Origin: Ceratothoa steindachneri
Taxonomy: Eukaryota; Arthropoda; Malacostraca; Isopoda; Cymothoidae
NCBI GenBank assembly: GCA_963969495.1
Contig: OZ018337.1
Coordinates: forward strand, 79,842,648-79,906,647
DNA: 64,000 bases
Direction of reading: 5' to 3'
Both the position numbers and the translations under genes were made by a program. Positions 48,411 through 59,469 of the stretch are shown piece by piece. The first letter of the stretch is position 1; each line of letters starts with the position of its first letter. The notes below the pieces were generated by a model. The model was not told the origin of the DNA. It saw only the letters and a program-made list of their open reading frames with translations, and searched no databases.

Positions 48411-48664
48411 AAAATCTGAAAGAATGTCTGGATGTCGGATATAGCCCACCAACCCTCCTCATTTCTTCATGGTGATCACAAGGTCTTTCAACATTTCAGA
48501 CCCTGTCCCGCTTTCTCAATCCTCACACAATTTTGGTATTGGAGAAGACAAGGAGCTAAAAGACCAGTGAAAGAGTTTCCCTACAACTTCCAGGGTTTGG
48601 CATAGGGGTTTTCCCCTTTGCCCCCTGTCTGCTTTCCATGGACACTCCAAGACCCTTCTAGTGG
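48411..48664. other. No gene recognised
   Basis: Short unique-looking segment between LINE 'E' copy 1 and the minisatellite. Confidence 0.4.
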
Positions 48665-49470
48665 AGAGGGCGTTTCCTCCCCTCTATTGTTGATAGGCTT
48701 GAGAGTTTCCCCCTCTTTATTGTTGATGGATTTGAGAGCCCCCTCTCTATTGTTGATGGGTTTGAGAGTCTCCCCTCTATTATTAAAGAGTTTGAGAGTT
48801 TCCCACTTTCCATTGTTGATGGGGTTGAGTTTCTCCCTCTCCATTGTTGGTCTGTTTGAGAGTTTCCCGCTCTCCATTGTTGATGGATTTGAGAGTTCTC
48901 CCCCTCTCCATTGTTGATGGATTTGAGAGTTTCCCAGTCTATTGTTGATGGATTTGAGAGTTTCCCACTCTCCATTGTTGATGGATTTGAGAGTTTCCCA
49001 CTCTCCATTGTTGAGGGATTTGAGAGTTTCCCCCCTCTCGATTGTTGATGGGTTTGAGAGTTTCTCTCTCTCCATTGTTGATGAGTTGTAGAGTTTTCCC
49101 CTCTCCATTGTTGATGGCTTTTAAAGTTTCCCCCTCTCCATTGTTGATTGGTTTGAGATTTTCCACCCTCTCCATTGTTGATGGCTTTTAAAGTTTCCCC
49201 CTCTCCATTGTTGATGGTTTGAGATTTTCCTCCCTCTCCATTGTTGATGGCTTTTAAAGTTTCCCCCTCTCCATTGTTGATGGGTTTGAGATTTTCCCCC
49301 CTCTCCATTGTTGATGGGTTTTAAAGTTTCCCCCTCTCCATTGTTGATGGGTTTTAAAGTTTCCCCCTCTCCATTGTTGATCGGTTTTAAAGTTTCCCCC
49401 TCTCCATTGTTGATGGGTTTTAAAGTTTCCCTCTCTCCATTGTTGATGGGTTTGAGAGTCCCCCTCTACC
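48665..49470. repeat. Minisatellite, about 33-bp unit, about 24 copies
   Basis: The unit is CTCTCCATTGTTGATGGG followed by TTTGAGAGTTTCCCC or TTTTAAAGTTTCCCC, with variant units of roughly 28-36 bp. Units near 49180-49440 are the most alike, while those at the left end are more diverged. Because the unit is close to 33 bp and stop-poor on the minus strand, long frames (up to 216 codons of INNGEGETLK-type repeats) arise in all three minus frames. Confidence 0.95.
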
Positions 49471-49544
49471 CCCTCATATGTAGAGTTGCCTCTGGCAAAC
49501 TCTTCACTTGCAGCAGGTGACCTTTTGATTTCTCAGGGGCCCAC

Positions 49545-51640
49545 CTAGGATATGGCAAGACAGGATGCCCCTTCCCAGCCCCTACTCCTCTTATTGGGGT
49601 CAGGTGACCTATCATAACCTCCAGTTAATCCAGTTGGAGCTCGCCTCTGAAGTTTGAGATGGTCCCTGATATGACCCCATCCCCAGATGGCAGGGTCTTC
49701 CTTTGGGGCAAATATAGACACTGAACCTAAGTTTTTGCAAAACCCCTGACTACTTACCATTAATGAGAGGAGGGACTCCCTCCCTAGTCTGGTGCCCCTT
49801 TCACATCCAAGATCTTCTCCATCTGGCTGAGGGGGTCCATCCAGCCCCAGAGTCCCTTATATGGGCCGTGAAAAGGGGGGTTCACTCCCCATCTTCTTCC
49901 TCTCAAAGAGAAAGAAAAATAAGAAGAAATCCTAAGAGGACAGGGGATTCCTCTTCTTCTGTGGGGGCTTCAGGGTTCCATTTGGAACCCTTCTGCAGCT
50001 TGAAGGGTTCATACCCTACCTCCACTATAACTATGACACCACTACCCGATGAACTAGGTTCACACCCAGCCATTTAAACCATAGCTCCATGCCTGACTGT
50101 CTCCCATAAAGCAAATCAGCCACACGCCTCCACTGAGTTGTTAAGAATCACGGGAGTTAAACCCCTACCCAAAGCTGGTCATGAGAACGTTTTCAGGGAG
50201 TCCTAAAGCTCTCCCTCAAATGAGTGAAGGGGAAAAATGATGCATAACAAGCCTAACCTCCCATTATGAGTCTTCAAAGGCAACAGCTTGTACAGCCAAT
50301 AGTGCCTGGAGTTCTGCCCCCAGGAAGCATATTGCTATTCCTATGATTGTCTCCTCCTCAAAGAGGGCCCCTGCATCTCCTCAGAGATGGGCCTGGAAAG
50401 TATTTTCCTTCAATGGAATTGGTGTGGACTTTGAACCAATTGGGAGGAGCTGCCAAGGCTTGTCTGTTCCTATTTCCCTTTAGCTAGTTTTCTGCAAGAG
50501 ACCATGTTGGGGGTGTACCCCCCACCCACCCTTCGAGGTATCAAGGTTTTGTGACTCCACCACCACGGAATAGGAGTTGTGCAGGAGGATGTGCAATTTA
50601 TACCCACATGTGCAGCTAGCTATACTTTTATTTCTATGTACATTCCACTCTTACTTGACTTTGATGCTTATGATTTCCACCACATTGTGGTACAGTTGCC
50701 AAGGCCCTTTCTACTACTGAGTGATTTAAATGGTTGATGCCCCCATTTTGGGGGGGACTACATCAATCTTAGGGGTCAGGTCCTTGATGATCTAATTGAT
50801 GAGGTGGAGACAGGTTTCTTAAATATGGATGAGTTTATGCACCACTTCAGAAAACTGCTTCACTTTCGTGCCTTCATCAGTCCATGTGATCTCTGGATGC
50901 ATAGCCTGATTTTGGGTGGAAGGTGGTTGATGACCACTTTGACATTTAACTATCATTTGCTGCCTTTGTACATGCAGGGCTGGTGTGTGTCTATCACCAA
51001 TGACTCTCACTCCATCCATGTCCAATCTTAATGATGCCTATGCCTCTGAGAGAGGCCAGTCATACCCTAAGCCCTTTGAGTTTAGGTCTAGGAAACTTTT
51101 AAGAGTTTGGTGTAACTCTTGGGCCAGTGGCATCTCTGGTTCTGCCCAGGGTACCACCTTAGATTCAACTATTTGTCGTCATTGCCTCTGCTCCCAAAGC
51201 TTCCACGGCACTGGGAGTACTGCATTTGACTTTTTTGCAGCACATTTCGTGTCCAGCATGATCCATGCCAATGTACTCAGATGGCCAAGTCCCAGGAGGG
51301 GGTCAGGTTCCACACTATATCCCCTATCTTTGAAGTCAGTAAGGCTCTTATCAGGTGCTGCTTCTGCCTTCACAGCAGAGCTGGTTACAATACACTGTTC
51401 AGTATGGGAAATAATGTGTCATGCCCCGGATGGAGAATGGATTGTGATCTTTAGCGACTCTCAAAGTGTCCAGAGTGCCCTCGGGGCATTGGAATCTCAA
51501 CACTTCCTGGTTTGTAGTATCAGTGATGCCACATTTCTCATGAGCTGGGTGGATGTCAAGATTATCTTTTTCCTGGTTCTTGGATATGTGGTGATTTTGG
51601 AGAATGAGCACAGCGAGGGCTGGGTGACCAGAGCCCTCTA
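49545..51640 (+). pseudogene. I-clade-like LINE 'E', copy 2, highly degenerate
   Basis: Pieces in order: ORF1 middle part (49770-50230, with GTGCCCCTTTCACATCCAAG resembling copies 1 and 4), endonuclease remnants (50390-50990: IFLQWNWCGL, FLQETMLGV, FISMYIPLLLDFDAYDF, LPRPFLLLSDL, LNMDEFMHHF) and, after a large deletion, an RNase H domain (51340-51640: SAFTAELVTIHCSVWEIMCH, VIFSDSQSVQSALGALES, LGYVVILENEHSEGWV). The RNase H with TAEL, SDSQSV and the degraded G-x-x-G-N-E-x-A end is what links the family to the I group. RT is absent. Many frameshifts and stops. Confidence 0.75.
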
Positions 51641-51684
51641 GGCTACCTGGCTAAACAGATAGGAGATTGCAGAGTGGAAGATCT

Positions 51685-51865
51685 CCCAGACTGTATCATT
51701 TGACAAGAATGTGCCAGACAGTGTTGGGAACCACACAGTAAGGTGCAGGAGAGTGCTCTATCAGACAATGCTGTGTGCAGAGAATGGCCCAGATTCAGAG
51801 GTGACAGAAAACAACCTGAAGTCATCGTGACATAGGGGGATAGGTCCACAGGAAAAGTCCCAGCA
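51685..51865 (+). repeat. Left arm of a diverged inverted repeat (partner 52892-53095)
   Basis: GAAGATCTCCCAGACTG ... CTCTATCAGACAATGCTGTG ... GTGACAGAAAACAACCTGAA is the reverse complement of the segment at 52892-53095, with scattered differences and a roughly 20-bp length difference. On the partner strand it codes DKNVPNSVGDHAV and LYQTMLCAGNVPDSEVTENN. Confidence 0.85.
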
Positions 51866-52614
51866 CAATGGCATGCAACTTTAGATTCCTTTCAGGTATC
51901 TCCAATCTCCTTTGTCAGGCAGCCCAAAGGGGCAGAGCCTGTAAAATAGAGAAAAATTTACAAGACAGCAATAGGGAGGGAAGCTGGCCAATTCACACAG
52001 AAGGCTTTTGTGGTATCCCCTTGCACAGAGTGGTAAGTTGACTGTGTCCTTGAGAAAATGACCTCAGACGTAAGAAACAAACCAGACTGAATGTGCAGCT
52101 CCGAGGACTCTAACACTCCCAACAGGAGGCACCGCTACAAAGTATAGGGAAATTTTATCTGAAACAAAAAGCATGTACCCAAGCCAAGACATGTCTCGCA
52201 CCCCATTAAATAGCAAAAATGAGAGGAAAATAAGAATGTACTAAACAGCCACTCACTCATCTGTGGTGGACTTTACAAATTCAGATAATAATTACTTTAA
52301 TAAATGATTATTCTTAAAATACCTTAGCCAGTTAATAATACCCTTTGCAATACACCTTCTATGATATTGACATATTAAAGACTCAATTTTGGTGCAAAGA
52401 CAAAATGCAAAATATAAATTATGCCTTAATAACATAAAGATCCAGCACCCTAACCCCCTCTCTATTTAACTTACACTTCTTTCACACACAAAACAGAAAA
52501 GTAGGGTGAAAAGATAGACTAAGAAAAAGTAGTGAAAATCCATAACAGAATAAAAATGGGGAGAATAGCTCCCATATACATATTCACTACATTTACCAGT
52601 TTGGATACCAAATT
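51866..52614. other. Spacer of the inverted repeat; no gene seen
   Basis: AT-rich, stop-filled sequence with no recognised domain. Confidence 0.5.
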
Positions 52615-52790
52615 GTGATTGATAACAACTCACAGAGTGTCATTGGCGCATTGGAATCTCCACCCCCACTGGTTCACAATACTTGTGATGCCACGCCTGT
52701 TATGGGTGGAAAGGTTGAGATTATCTTCGTCTGCTTGTTCCTGGACATGTAGAGATTGTGGGAAATGAGAGTGCCAAACAGTCATCAAGG
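52615..52790 (+). pseudogene. Second LINE 'E' RNase H fragment
   Basis: The translation DNNSQSVIGALESPPPLVHN, CDATPVMGGKVEIIFVC parallels 51448-51600 (SDSQSVQSALGALES, CSISDATFLMSWVDVKIIF). It is an additional copy of the end of RNase H, partly overlapping the inverted-repeat system. Confidence 0.65.
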
Positions 52791-52818
52791 ATTGGGCAAC
52801 TAGACCAGGGTTTCAGTT

Positions 52819-53226
52819 TCACAGTCTGACTACTTGGCAAGAATCGATCAGCCCTTTGAGCTGTCTAGCAAAGAAGATGGACGATGGCCAAGGGCTGACT
52901 TTTCCTATGGACCTACCCATCCCCCAATGTCTTGAGGACTTCAGGTTGTTTTCTGTCACCTCCGAATCAGGCACATTCCCTGCACACAGCATTGTCTGAT
53001 AGAGCACTCCCCTACACCTTACTACGATGACTGCGTGGTCTCCCACACTGTTTGGCACATTCTTGTCAAATATCCCAGTCTGGAAGATCTTCACACACTT
53101 TAGCTGTCGTAGTACAGGGACTAGGAGGGTCATTTCCATTTGCACCTTGTACTTGGGGACTGATTTGTGCGTAGCCAACTGGGTGAGTTTTGGGAGGAGG
53201 TGGCTCTGTGGGACTTTTAGGTGCAT
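52819..53226 (-). pseudogene. Unidentified 135-codon frame, related to 51685-51865
   Basis: The minus-strand frame starts MHLKVPQSHLLPKLTQLATH, has KYKVQMEMTLLVPVLRQLK, KIFQTGIFDKNVPNSVGDHA and ENNLKSSRHWGMGRSIGK, and ends at 52819. The family was not recognised. The middle is shared in inverted orientation with 51685-51865, where the coding sense is similar but has a stop, so this is probably part of a transposon ORF rather than a host gene. No membrane segment or signal peptide is apparent. Confidence 0.4.
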
Positions 53227-53352
53227 GGTCAGGCCCCTGAAGAAGTCTGGCTCCCCCTTGTCACTTGTGTGATTTTTAAAAATTGTTTGTTGGCTTTTTC
53301 TTTGTTACTTATTAGGGTGGAAGGGTTAAGTTTCTCTTTTTAAAATATAACT

Positions 53353-53560
53353 AGCCTCCTGGCTAGTATAGTGGTTATCATGCTTGTCTGGCAATTGGAA
53401 TCTCCGTCTAGATTTGTTTTAAGCTGACACTATTTACTAAGGGAGGTTACCACAGTGACTGGATATCACGGTGGGGAATTGAGGCTTGCCCTGGCTGACA
53501 TCCGCCTGAGAAGCAACGTAGCTTGATAGGTGGACTGAAACCAGCGAACTTTAACTTTTA
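53353..53560 (+). repeat. tRNA-like A-box sequence, probable degenerate SINE
   Basis: CCTCCTGGCTAGTATAGTGG and TTATCATGCTTGTCTGG resemble the 5' half of a tRNA (A-box TAGTATAGTGG, as in tRNA-Asp/Glu/Gly). The expected B-box position has only GGCAATTGGAATCTCC, so it is badly worn. An unrelated body follows. Confidence 0.45.
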
Positions 53561-53867
53561 TATGTAGGCTAAAAGATAATTTTTAGAAAAGATCATTTCA
53601 GCAACGATAGTCCCATTAATAAAAAATACAAAAATGTTGGCAACTATACCCTTTGTGGCACTCTCCAGATAGGCACTCAAAAAAAAATCCTTTCTAGCTT
53701 TAGGACTTGTCTCTTTAATATAGCTACACTCCCGATCACTACTCAATCTCCTCCTCTCATCTTCATTTATGCCTATCTATTTGTGCAAAGTTATATTGCT
53801 GAATATATTTGCTAGTATCATTATTATTATTGTCTTTCTATTTTTTAAGTACATTTTATTAAAAATA

Positions 53868-54359
53868 TAAGGGGGTTTTTGGTTTATGACATCCTTGACC
53901 TATGGCGCTTTGTGGTTACATCATCACGCGGCTCTATACAAAAAAGACAGCTTTGTTTACATTTGCCAGTTGTACGCCATATTGGATTGTGCTATATTTG
54001 CTTTATTTCATTTGTATTGTCTTTTTGGGAACTTTTCACCCATCATTATGGCTACCAAAAGCTTAAGTCAAACTCTTCTGATGGCATTGCTTCAAAGAAA
54101 AGGAAAGCCATCTCCATAGAAGTGAAATTAGATATAATAAAATGCTTGGGAAAGGGAGAAACACCAGGCTGTATTTCTAGGCATCTTTACTTCATTCAGC
54201 CTCATTAGACGCACAGTAATTATTAGATATTTATTTTCAAGAAAAAGTGTGTGCGTAATGCGCTGCCAAATATTGTACCTATGAGTTCTGACTTACGGCA
54301 AAAATTGTGTTATATAGCGCTATAGGAACAGGGGTCCAACATAGGTCAAGGACCTCCTG
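53868..54359 (+). mobile_element. pogo/Tigger-type DNA transposon remnant
   Basis: The right end is GGACCTCCTG followed by TA (54360-54361). Read inward it is CAGGAGGTCCTTGACCTATG, and the left end contains the matching CCTTGACCTATGG at 53892-53904, with a worn outer tip. The interior from about 54048 codes MATKSLSQ and, after a frame change, SSDGIASKKRKAISIEVKLD and IIKCLGKGE, the CENP-B-like N-terminal DNA-binding domain of Tigger transposases. The DDE domain is absent, so this is a short, internally deleted copy. Confidence 0.7.
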
Positions 54360-54361
54360 TA

Positions 54362-56509
54362 TTATAAAACTCAAATTTTTATCAATCCTCAGTTGACTTT
54401 GCAAATATTTTTGCAGATGAGGAATAATTTTTCATTAAAATACTTCACCCTTGAAGAGAAAGTGATGTTACTTCTTCTCATCCATGAAAAGTATTTCTTC
54501 AAAATCTTCGGTGAGAATATATCTGAATTCACACAAGGGACAGATCAAGAAAGAAGAAAAAGCGTGTATTAATTATTCTTAAATGAGTGAGATGCGAAAG
54601 GAGGATTATAAGAGATTTAATTGTAATGCTGAATCGTTTTTGTATTTAGAAATCAATTTACTTTTTTAATATCTAATAAAAAAAAGATTGGAAGTTTTAG
54701 ACGGAAATTAGGAAAATAATTAGAGTGAGAATCTGGGAGTTTATCAGCAGTTGTAATTTGCACTTTTATTTCTTTAATCAATGCTCATGCACTATGATCC
54801 AAAATACCTCTGCATACAGATGAGACAAGTTGGTACACCCTAGTACCAAATAGCCAAGCATGTCCCTGGTCATCTTGTATGCCTTGTTGGCTCTGAGACA
54901 TCTTTTGGATATAATAAGGAATGTTATGCATTCAAAGATTGAACCATTTCTCATCATTTTGGCAGAATAGTTATTTTTAGTTTACTTAAATTTCCTTTGC
55001 TAGCAGCCTCAATGGACTATGCCAACTGGATGGGGTTGGTTCCTAGTGGTAATGAGGCAGATGTCTGTGTCAGCCCACACCAGTGCAGATTATTAGTTTA
55101 GATTTGAGTAGTGACTGCATCAGATCATTTCCAGGGTAACCCTTATGTGATGTGGAAGCAATCTCATCCTTAGTTGGTATCTGTTTGAATCACATTAAGA
55201 TGGGAATTTTCTCCCAGAGCTTGGATGCTATGATGTGTTGTGTATATGGATTTTCTTTATAATGGTTTGGTGGTTATATAGAGGTGGGATTCTAATGGAG
55301 TATCTTTATGCAATATGTATGATCTTGAAGTTTTGTAGAAGATGGTAAGTGTTTTGCATAAAGAGAATTGCATTTGGCAGCTGTCAAGATACTGTTTTAT
55401 GAGTATAATTTTTGTTTTAGAGTGTGTTTACTTGGGTGCTGTGGGACACTTCATGGTAGGCCAGAGTGCTTTGGGTTTATTTTTCTGTGTCTAGTGTTGT
55501 AATGTAGGTTGCTGCAAGATTGGGTGTCCAGGCTACAGAAGCAAGATGAGTAAGGGACAGCTATGTTGCTCGTAACTGAAGAAAATGGATTCCTTAAATT
55601 CCCCAAATGTGGTTTCCCTGAGTGTTCATTGTATGTTAATTTTCATGTTAGCTTTAATGTGTTTCCTGTGTTGTTATAAAGTTAGGGCTGTGTTAAATTG
55701 AATACTCTAGGTGTTTTATTTAACTGTCTGGCTGGGCATTGTCTTTTCAAACTATTTTTTTAAGTGCTGACACACCATCTTGTTCCCAAAGAATAAATAT
55801 TCTTGTATGCATAACATGTCTACTCTCTAATCATTATCAATTTAAAAATAATTTTATTAATGTTAATAATTATGAATTTATAAAACTACTTGAACTATGG
55901 AAAGCTTTGAAAAGCTGATAATTAAATTCTTTGCTACAAAATAGTCTTTTTGTAACATAAAATGTATTTTTGTATTTATAATAAAGGTTGCAGCATTGCT
56001 AAAAACTATTTATTACATCATGGTACAAAAGAAATCACTCAGATATAGAAAATACTAGCACCATAATGCCTCAGCACATCCATCTAGCACTACTTTATTA
56101 TCTAATTCACTTTCTTAAAAAAATTAGATGAAACTATAACTTTGAATGTGATTTAATTTTTTTTTTTTGCTATCAATCACAAACTACCCTCATTCATTTA
56201 TCTAGTGGGGCATCTAATTCAAGACTACAATAAATTAACAAACGAATACCTTTGTGCCACATGCATATTTTAGTATAAAATCCAATTGATTTGACTTATG
56301 TGATTTAATTGAACATTTATCAAATTAAAATGTCTCCCCATAAATGAAGAATATGACAACTATATGGTAAAAATAATAGAATTCTGAGGAAATATGTAAT
56401 ATTTTACTCATCTTTGTAATGGTTACCATTTTTTTTTTAATCTAGATAACTGAAATTTAAAGCTTCTTTGAAATAAGCTAGTAACATTTTTTAAAAATCC
56501 ATGAAAATA
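54362..56509. other. About 2.1 kb without a recognised gene
   Basis: AT-rich, with no recognisable protein domain, RNA gene or tandem repeat on either strand. Confidence 0.5.
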
Positions 56510-57435
56510 TGAGGGGCGGTCAATAAGTTTTGCGAATTGGTAAGGCAAAACAGAGGAAGGGGGATGGCTGTTTGTGGGGGTGTTAGGACAAGTCAGGACC
56601 TGCAGCCGCACGCTCCTGCCTCGTCTATTTAAGAAGCAGTAGCTGATCGCAGATTGTCAGTCACAAATTTTTCAATAATGGAGAAGGTTGAGCACCGCGC
56701 AGTGATCAAATTTTTGACCAAGGAAGGCAAGAATGCAAAAGAGATCCATGAATGCATGGTTGCAGTGTATACCGACACCGCCCCTTCCTATGCAACTATT
56801 GCTCACTGGAATAGGGAGTTCTGCTATGGTCGTGAGTTCCTTGAAGATGACCCCCATCCAGCCTGTCAGACGTGACCAACGAGGACAATGTGGCCCGTGT
56901 GGAGAGGATGATCCTCGAAAATCGATGGGTGAAGGTTGACGAAATTGAGTGAGAACGTGGAATATCACATGGAAGTGTTATCAACATCATCCACGACAAT
57001 TTAGCCATGACCAAGGTCTCTGCCTGTTGGGTCCCTAGAAACCTCACACCCCATGATCGACTTCAACGTCATCAAAGTCCACAAGGCCAGAGTTGCACAA
57101 GCTGTCCTGCGCAAGTGCGGATTCGAGGAGCTCAACCATCTCCCCCCCCCCCCTACAGTCCAGATCTGGCCCCTAGTGACCACTTTTTATTCCGCCAGCT
57201 CAAGGCTGCACTGCATAGATGCCAGTTTGGGGACGATGAAGATGTCCAGCTCGCCGTCCAGGAGTGGATTGAACAATAGTCGGGAGATTTCTGGTTGTTG
57301 GGAATTCAAAGCCTCAGGGACAAGTGGCGCAAGTGCATTGAAGTCGAAGGTAGTTATATTGAAAAATAATAAAACACTTTTCCTCATATCTCGTTTCCTT
57401 ATATCTGAATTGAAAAACCTATTGACCGCCCCTCG
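56510..57435 (+). mobile_element. mariner-family transposon, internally deleted
   Basis: Terminal inverted repeats are TGAGGGGCGGTCAATAAGTT at 56510 and, read inward from 57435, CGAGGGGCGGTCAATAGGTT. The element is flanked by TA at 56508-56509 and 57436-57437, the mariner target. Total length of 926 bp is short of the usual roughly 1.3 kb, because the middle of the transposase is deleted. Confidence 0.92.
56678..57359 (+). pseudogene. mariner transposase (SETMAR-like), catalytic centre deleted
   Basis: It starts at 56678 (MEKVEHRAVIKFLTKEGKNA). The helix-turn-helix DNA-binding region EIHECMVAVYTDTAPSYATI and FLEDDPHP is followed by a frame change, then VERMILENRWVKVDEIE, GISHGSVINIIHDNL and VSACWVPRNLTP. 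The first catalytic Asp block is missing, and the second (HDNA) is replaced where the deletion joins near 57050-57075. The third region PPYSPDLAPSDHFLF is present near 57150-57195 after another frameshift, and the C-terminus (QLKAALHRCQFGDDEDVQ) ends at about 57279, with worn codons to 57359. It cannot transpose. Confidence 0.88.
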
Positions 57436-57869
57436 TATGTATTGATACATAAAAATTATTCAAAAGAGGGACTTTTATGAAAAAATTGACTGTTTGAAGT
57501 ACAAAAATTATATAAAAAAAAAACTAGCTATGGAGAGGGTTAAGGGGAGTGAGGTGTTTCATTGGGGTAATGAGTGTTTTGTTGTACTCCAGTTTGTAGG
57601 TTATGAAAATTCTTAAAGAAGATTTAGAAAGTGAAGCATTCACTAGACTCTGTTGCAGCCAGTGTTTAAATCTCCTGATGTAGCTTTTAGATTGTGGGCT
57701 AATTTGGTGTGCTTTTAGTGTTGATTGAGGATGGTATCATCATCAGAATATCTGTAGAGCATGATGAGATTTCAGAAAGGGATGATATAGAGGAAACAGT
57801 TTATAGAAAATATTACAAGTGCGTGCACATTGACTGGTGGACTTGTAGACTTTTGGGGGGATGCCAGCC
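57436..57869. other. No gene recognised
   Basis: AT-rich flank of the mariner; nothing recognised. Confidence 0.45.
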
Positions 57870-58158
57870 TTCTCCCTTTTATTTAACCAGGTTTTTTTCG
57901 TTTGTTTTGTTTGTTTTTTTCTCTTATAGGTTGCACGTTCCTGCGCCGGGAGAACCTCTCCCAAATGCAGGAGCTTGCTTCCTGCTCGTTGCCTTTTCCC
58001 TTTTTTTAATTTTTGGTGTTAAGTTTGTTTGGGTTTTTTTGGGGGGAGGGAGTTTAATCTGATTTTAAAAGTAGCCTAGTACTAGGCAGGTTTTTAATAC
58101 GGCGACTAATGCCCAAGTAGGCAGTCGCCAGATGATCTCTTAAAAAGAAAAAAAAAAT
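57870..58158 (+). repeat. LINE/SINE 3' tail with stem-loop, copy 3 (best preserved)
   Basis: After a T-rich 3' UTR-like stretch, TAGCCTAGTACTAGGCAGG leads to a stem-loop at 58101-58129: GGCGACT-AA-TGCC-CAAGTA-GGCA-GTCGCC. The outer GGCGAC/GTCGCC and inner TGCC/GGCA stems pair fully. Then comes CAGATGATCTCTTAAAAAG and an A-run to 58158. Confidence 0.82.
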
Positions 58159-59350
58159 GAAAGTACAGATCCCTACGAGACTTGTTTTTGTTTTTTGATA
58201 GCCTATCTTGCCAACTTTTGAGGAAGTTGGTGAGCCATTTTCTTTAGTTAGACTCATGTGCTGTTTAGTATTTTATTGTTGAGGATGTGTCTAGGTACTG
58301 TATCAAAAAACTTCTTTTCTTTTTAACTCAATTGTTGGCATTACCTTCTTGCATGGTAGTATGAATTGGTTGATGAAGCCTTCTGGCATGAGTTGTTGAG
58401 TTCAGTGAGCAGAATGTATTTTTATGAGTCGGATTATTTTTGTTTAGTTTGGATGCTCCTTTATTTTGGTGAGCATGGAGAGTAGGAAAATAGGACGGTA
58501 GGATGTTGGACTCTTGGGTGGTTTGTTTAGTTTGAGGATGGATATTTTATGGGCAGATATCCAGGCATTTGGAACACATTCGTGAGCGGTAGATGGTTGA
58601 AGATTTGCATGAGGGTGTAGAGACCTGACCTAATTTTTTTTAAGGTACATATTGGATATGTTCAGGCCAGAGGTTGGCGGTGATTTTGCATGTTTTATAA
58701 CCATTCCTTTAGTAAATTGTTTGGGCAATTCCTGGTCTATAGCAAGTGTAGGTTTTGTTTGTATGTCTGTGAGAGCGATCAACTGTTCTGTTACTAATTT
58801 TTGTGTAGTATTGTATAAGGGTATTTGCCTGCTTCATGCCTGTCCCATTCCCCATTGTTAGAGTTGGCAAGTTTCTTGAAGGCCTACCAGAATTTGTTGC
58901 TTGTTTTGTGAGTTTAAGCTCTCAAAGAAGGCTTTGCCACTGTCATTTCTGATGTGGCTGAATTAATCCATCATTGTTTGGTTTTATGTTTTTAATCTTG
59001 ATAATCCTCAGACTCAGGCTAAGCAGCTAATAGGCCTTGTGGAAGCATATGGCATGTACTGGGTTTTCCCACAGTGTTCATGTTGTTGTTGTGTGTGCTG
59101 GTGTGCAGGGGAGTCTACCATAATGTGTGGTGTGCAGTGTTACATTCTGGACAGGCATCCGCAATGGTTACATTATGCCTCTTTGGGTAGCTCAGGAGGG
59201 CTGGATGATGTCCACTGTAGCCTGATGAGTTGGACTCTGTCCTCATGAAGGATGGATGTCAGAGAAATGTAAGAGTGATTGAATTGCATGGTTTTGAAGG
59301 CTGGTTTGGGGCAATCATGGTGGGAGAATTGGCATTCTCTTTCTGTATAA
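58150..59350 (-). pseudogene. Degraded jockey-like LINE ORF2 pieces, minus strand
   Basis: Minus-strand pieces: AFKKLANSNNGEWDRHEAGK-like linker (58790-58900), VFQMPGYLPIKYPS and then RPIFLL with SYRP context (RT block 1-2, near 58490-58585), and a worn stretch to 58150. At 59050-59300 the C-terminal module PALLSYPKRHNVTIADACPE and CNTAHHT appears. That module should lie after RT but here lies before it in reading direction, so these are two separate or rearranged fragments. No intact motif survives. Confidence 0.55.
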
Positions 59351-59469
59351 ATTGGATATTATTTTAATGTTTCTCTGAGGAAGTGGGTGTTCTGCCATGT
59401 TGTGTAGTGTGTGCTCTGGATTTTTGGAGGCTGCAGCTATTATTTTAGTGCCTCACATATTCCCCATAA

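Noticed and set aside
48658..49308. Minus-strand 216-codon repetitive protein
   Set aside because: Explained by a minisatellite with a unit near 33 bp; similar frames exist in all three minus phases, so coding is unlikely.
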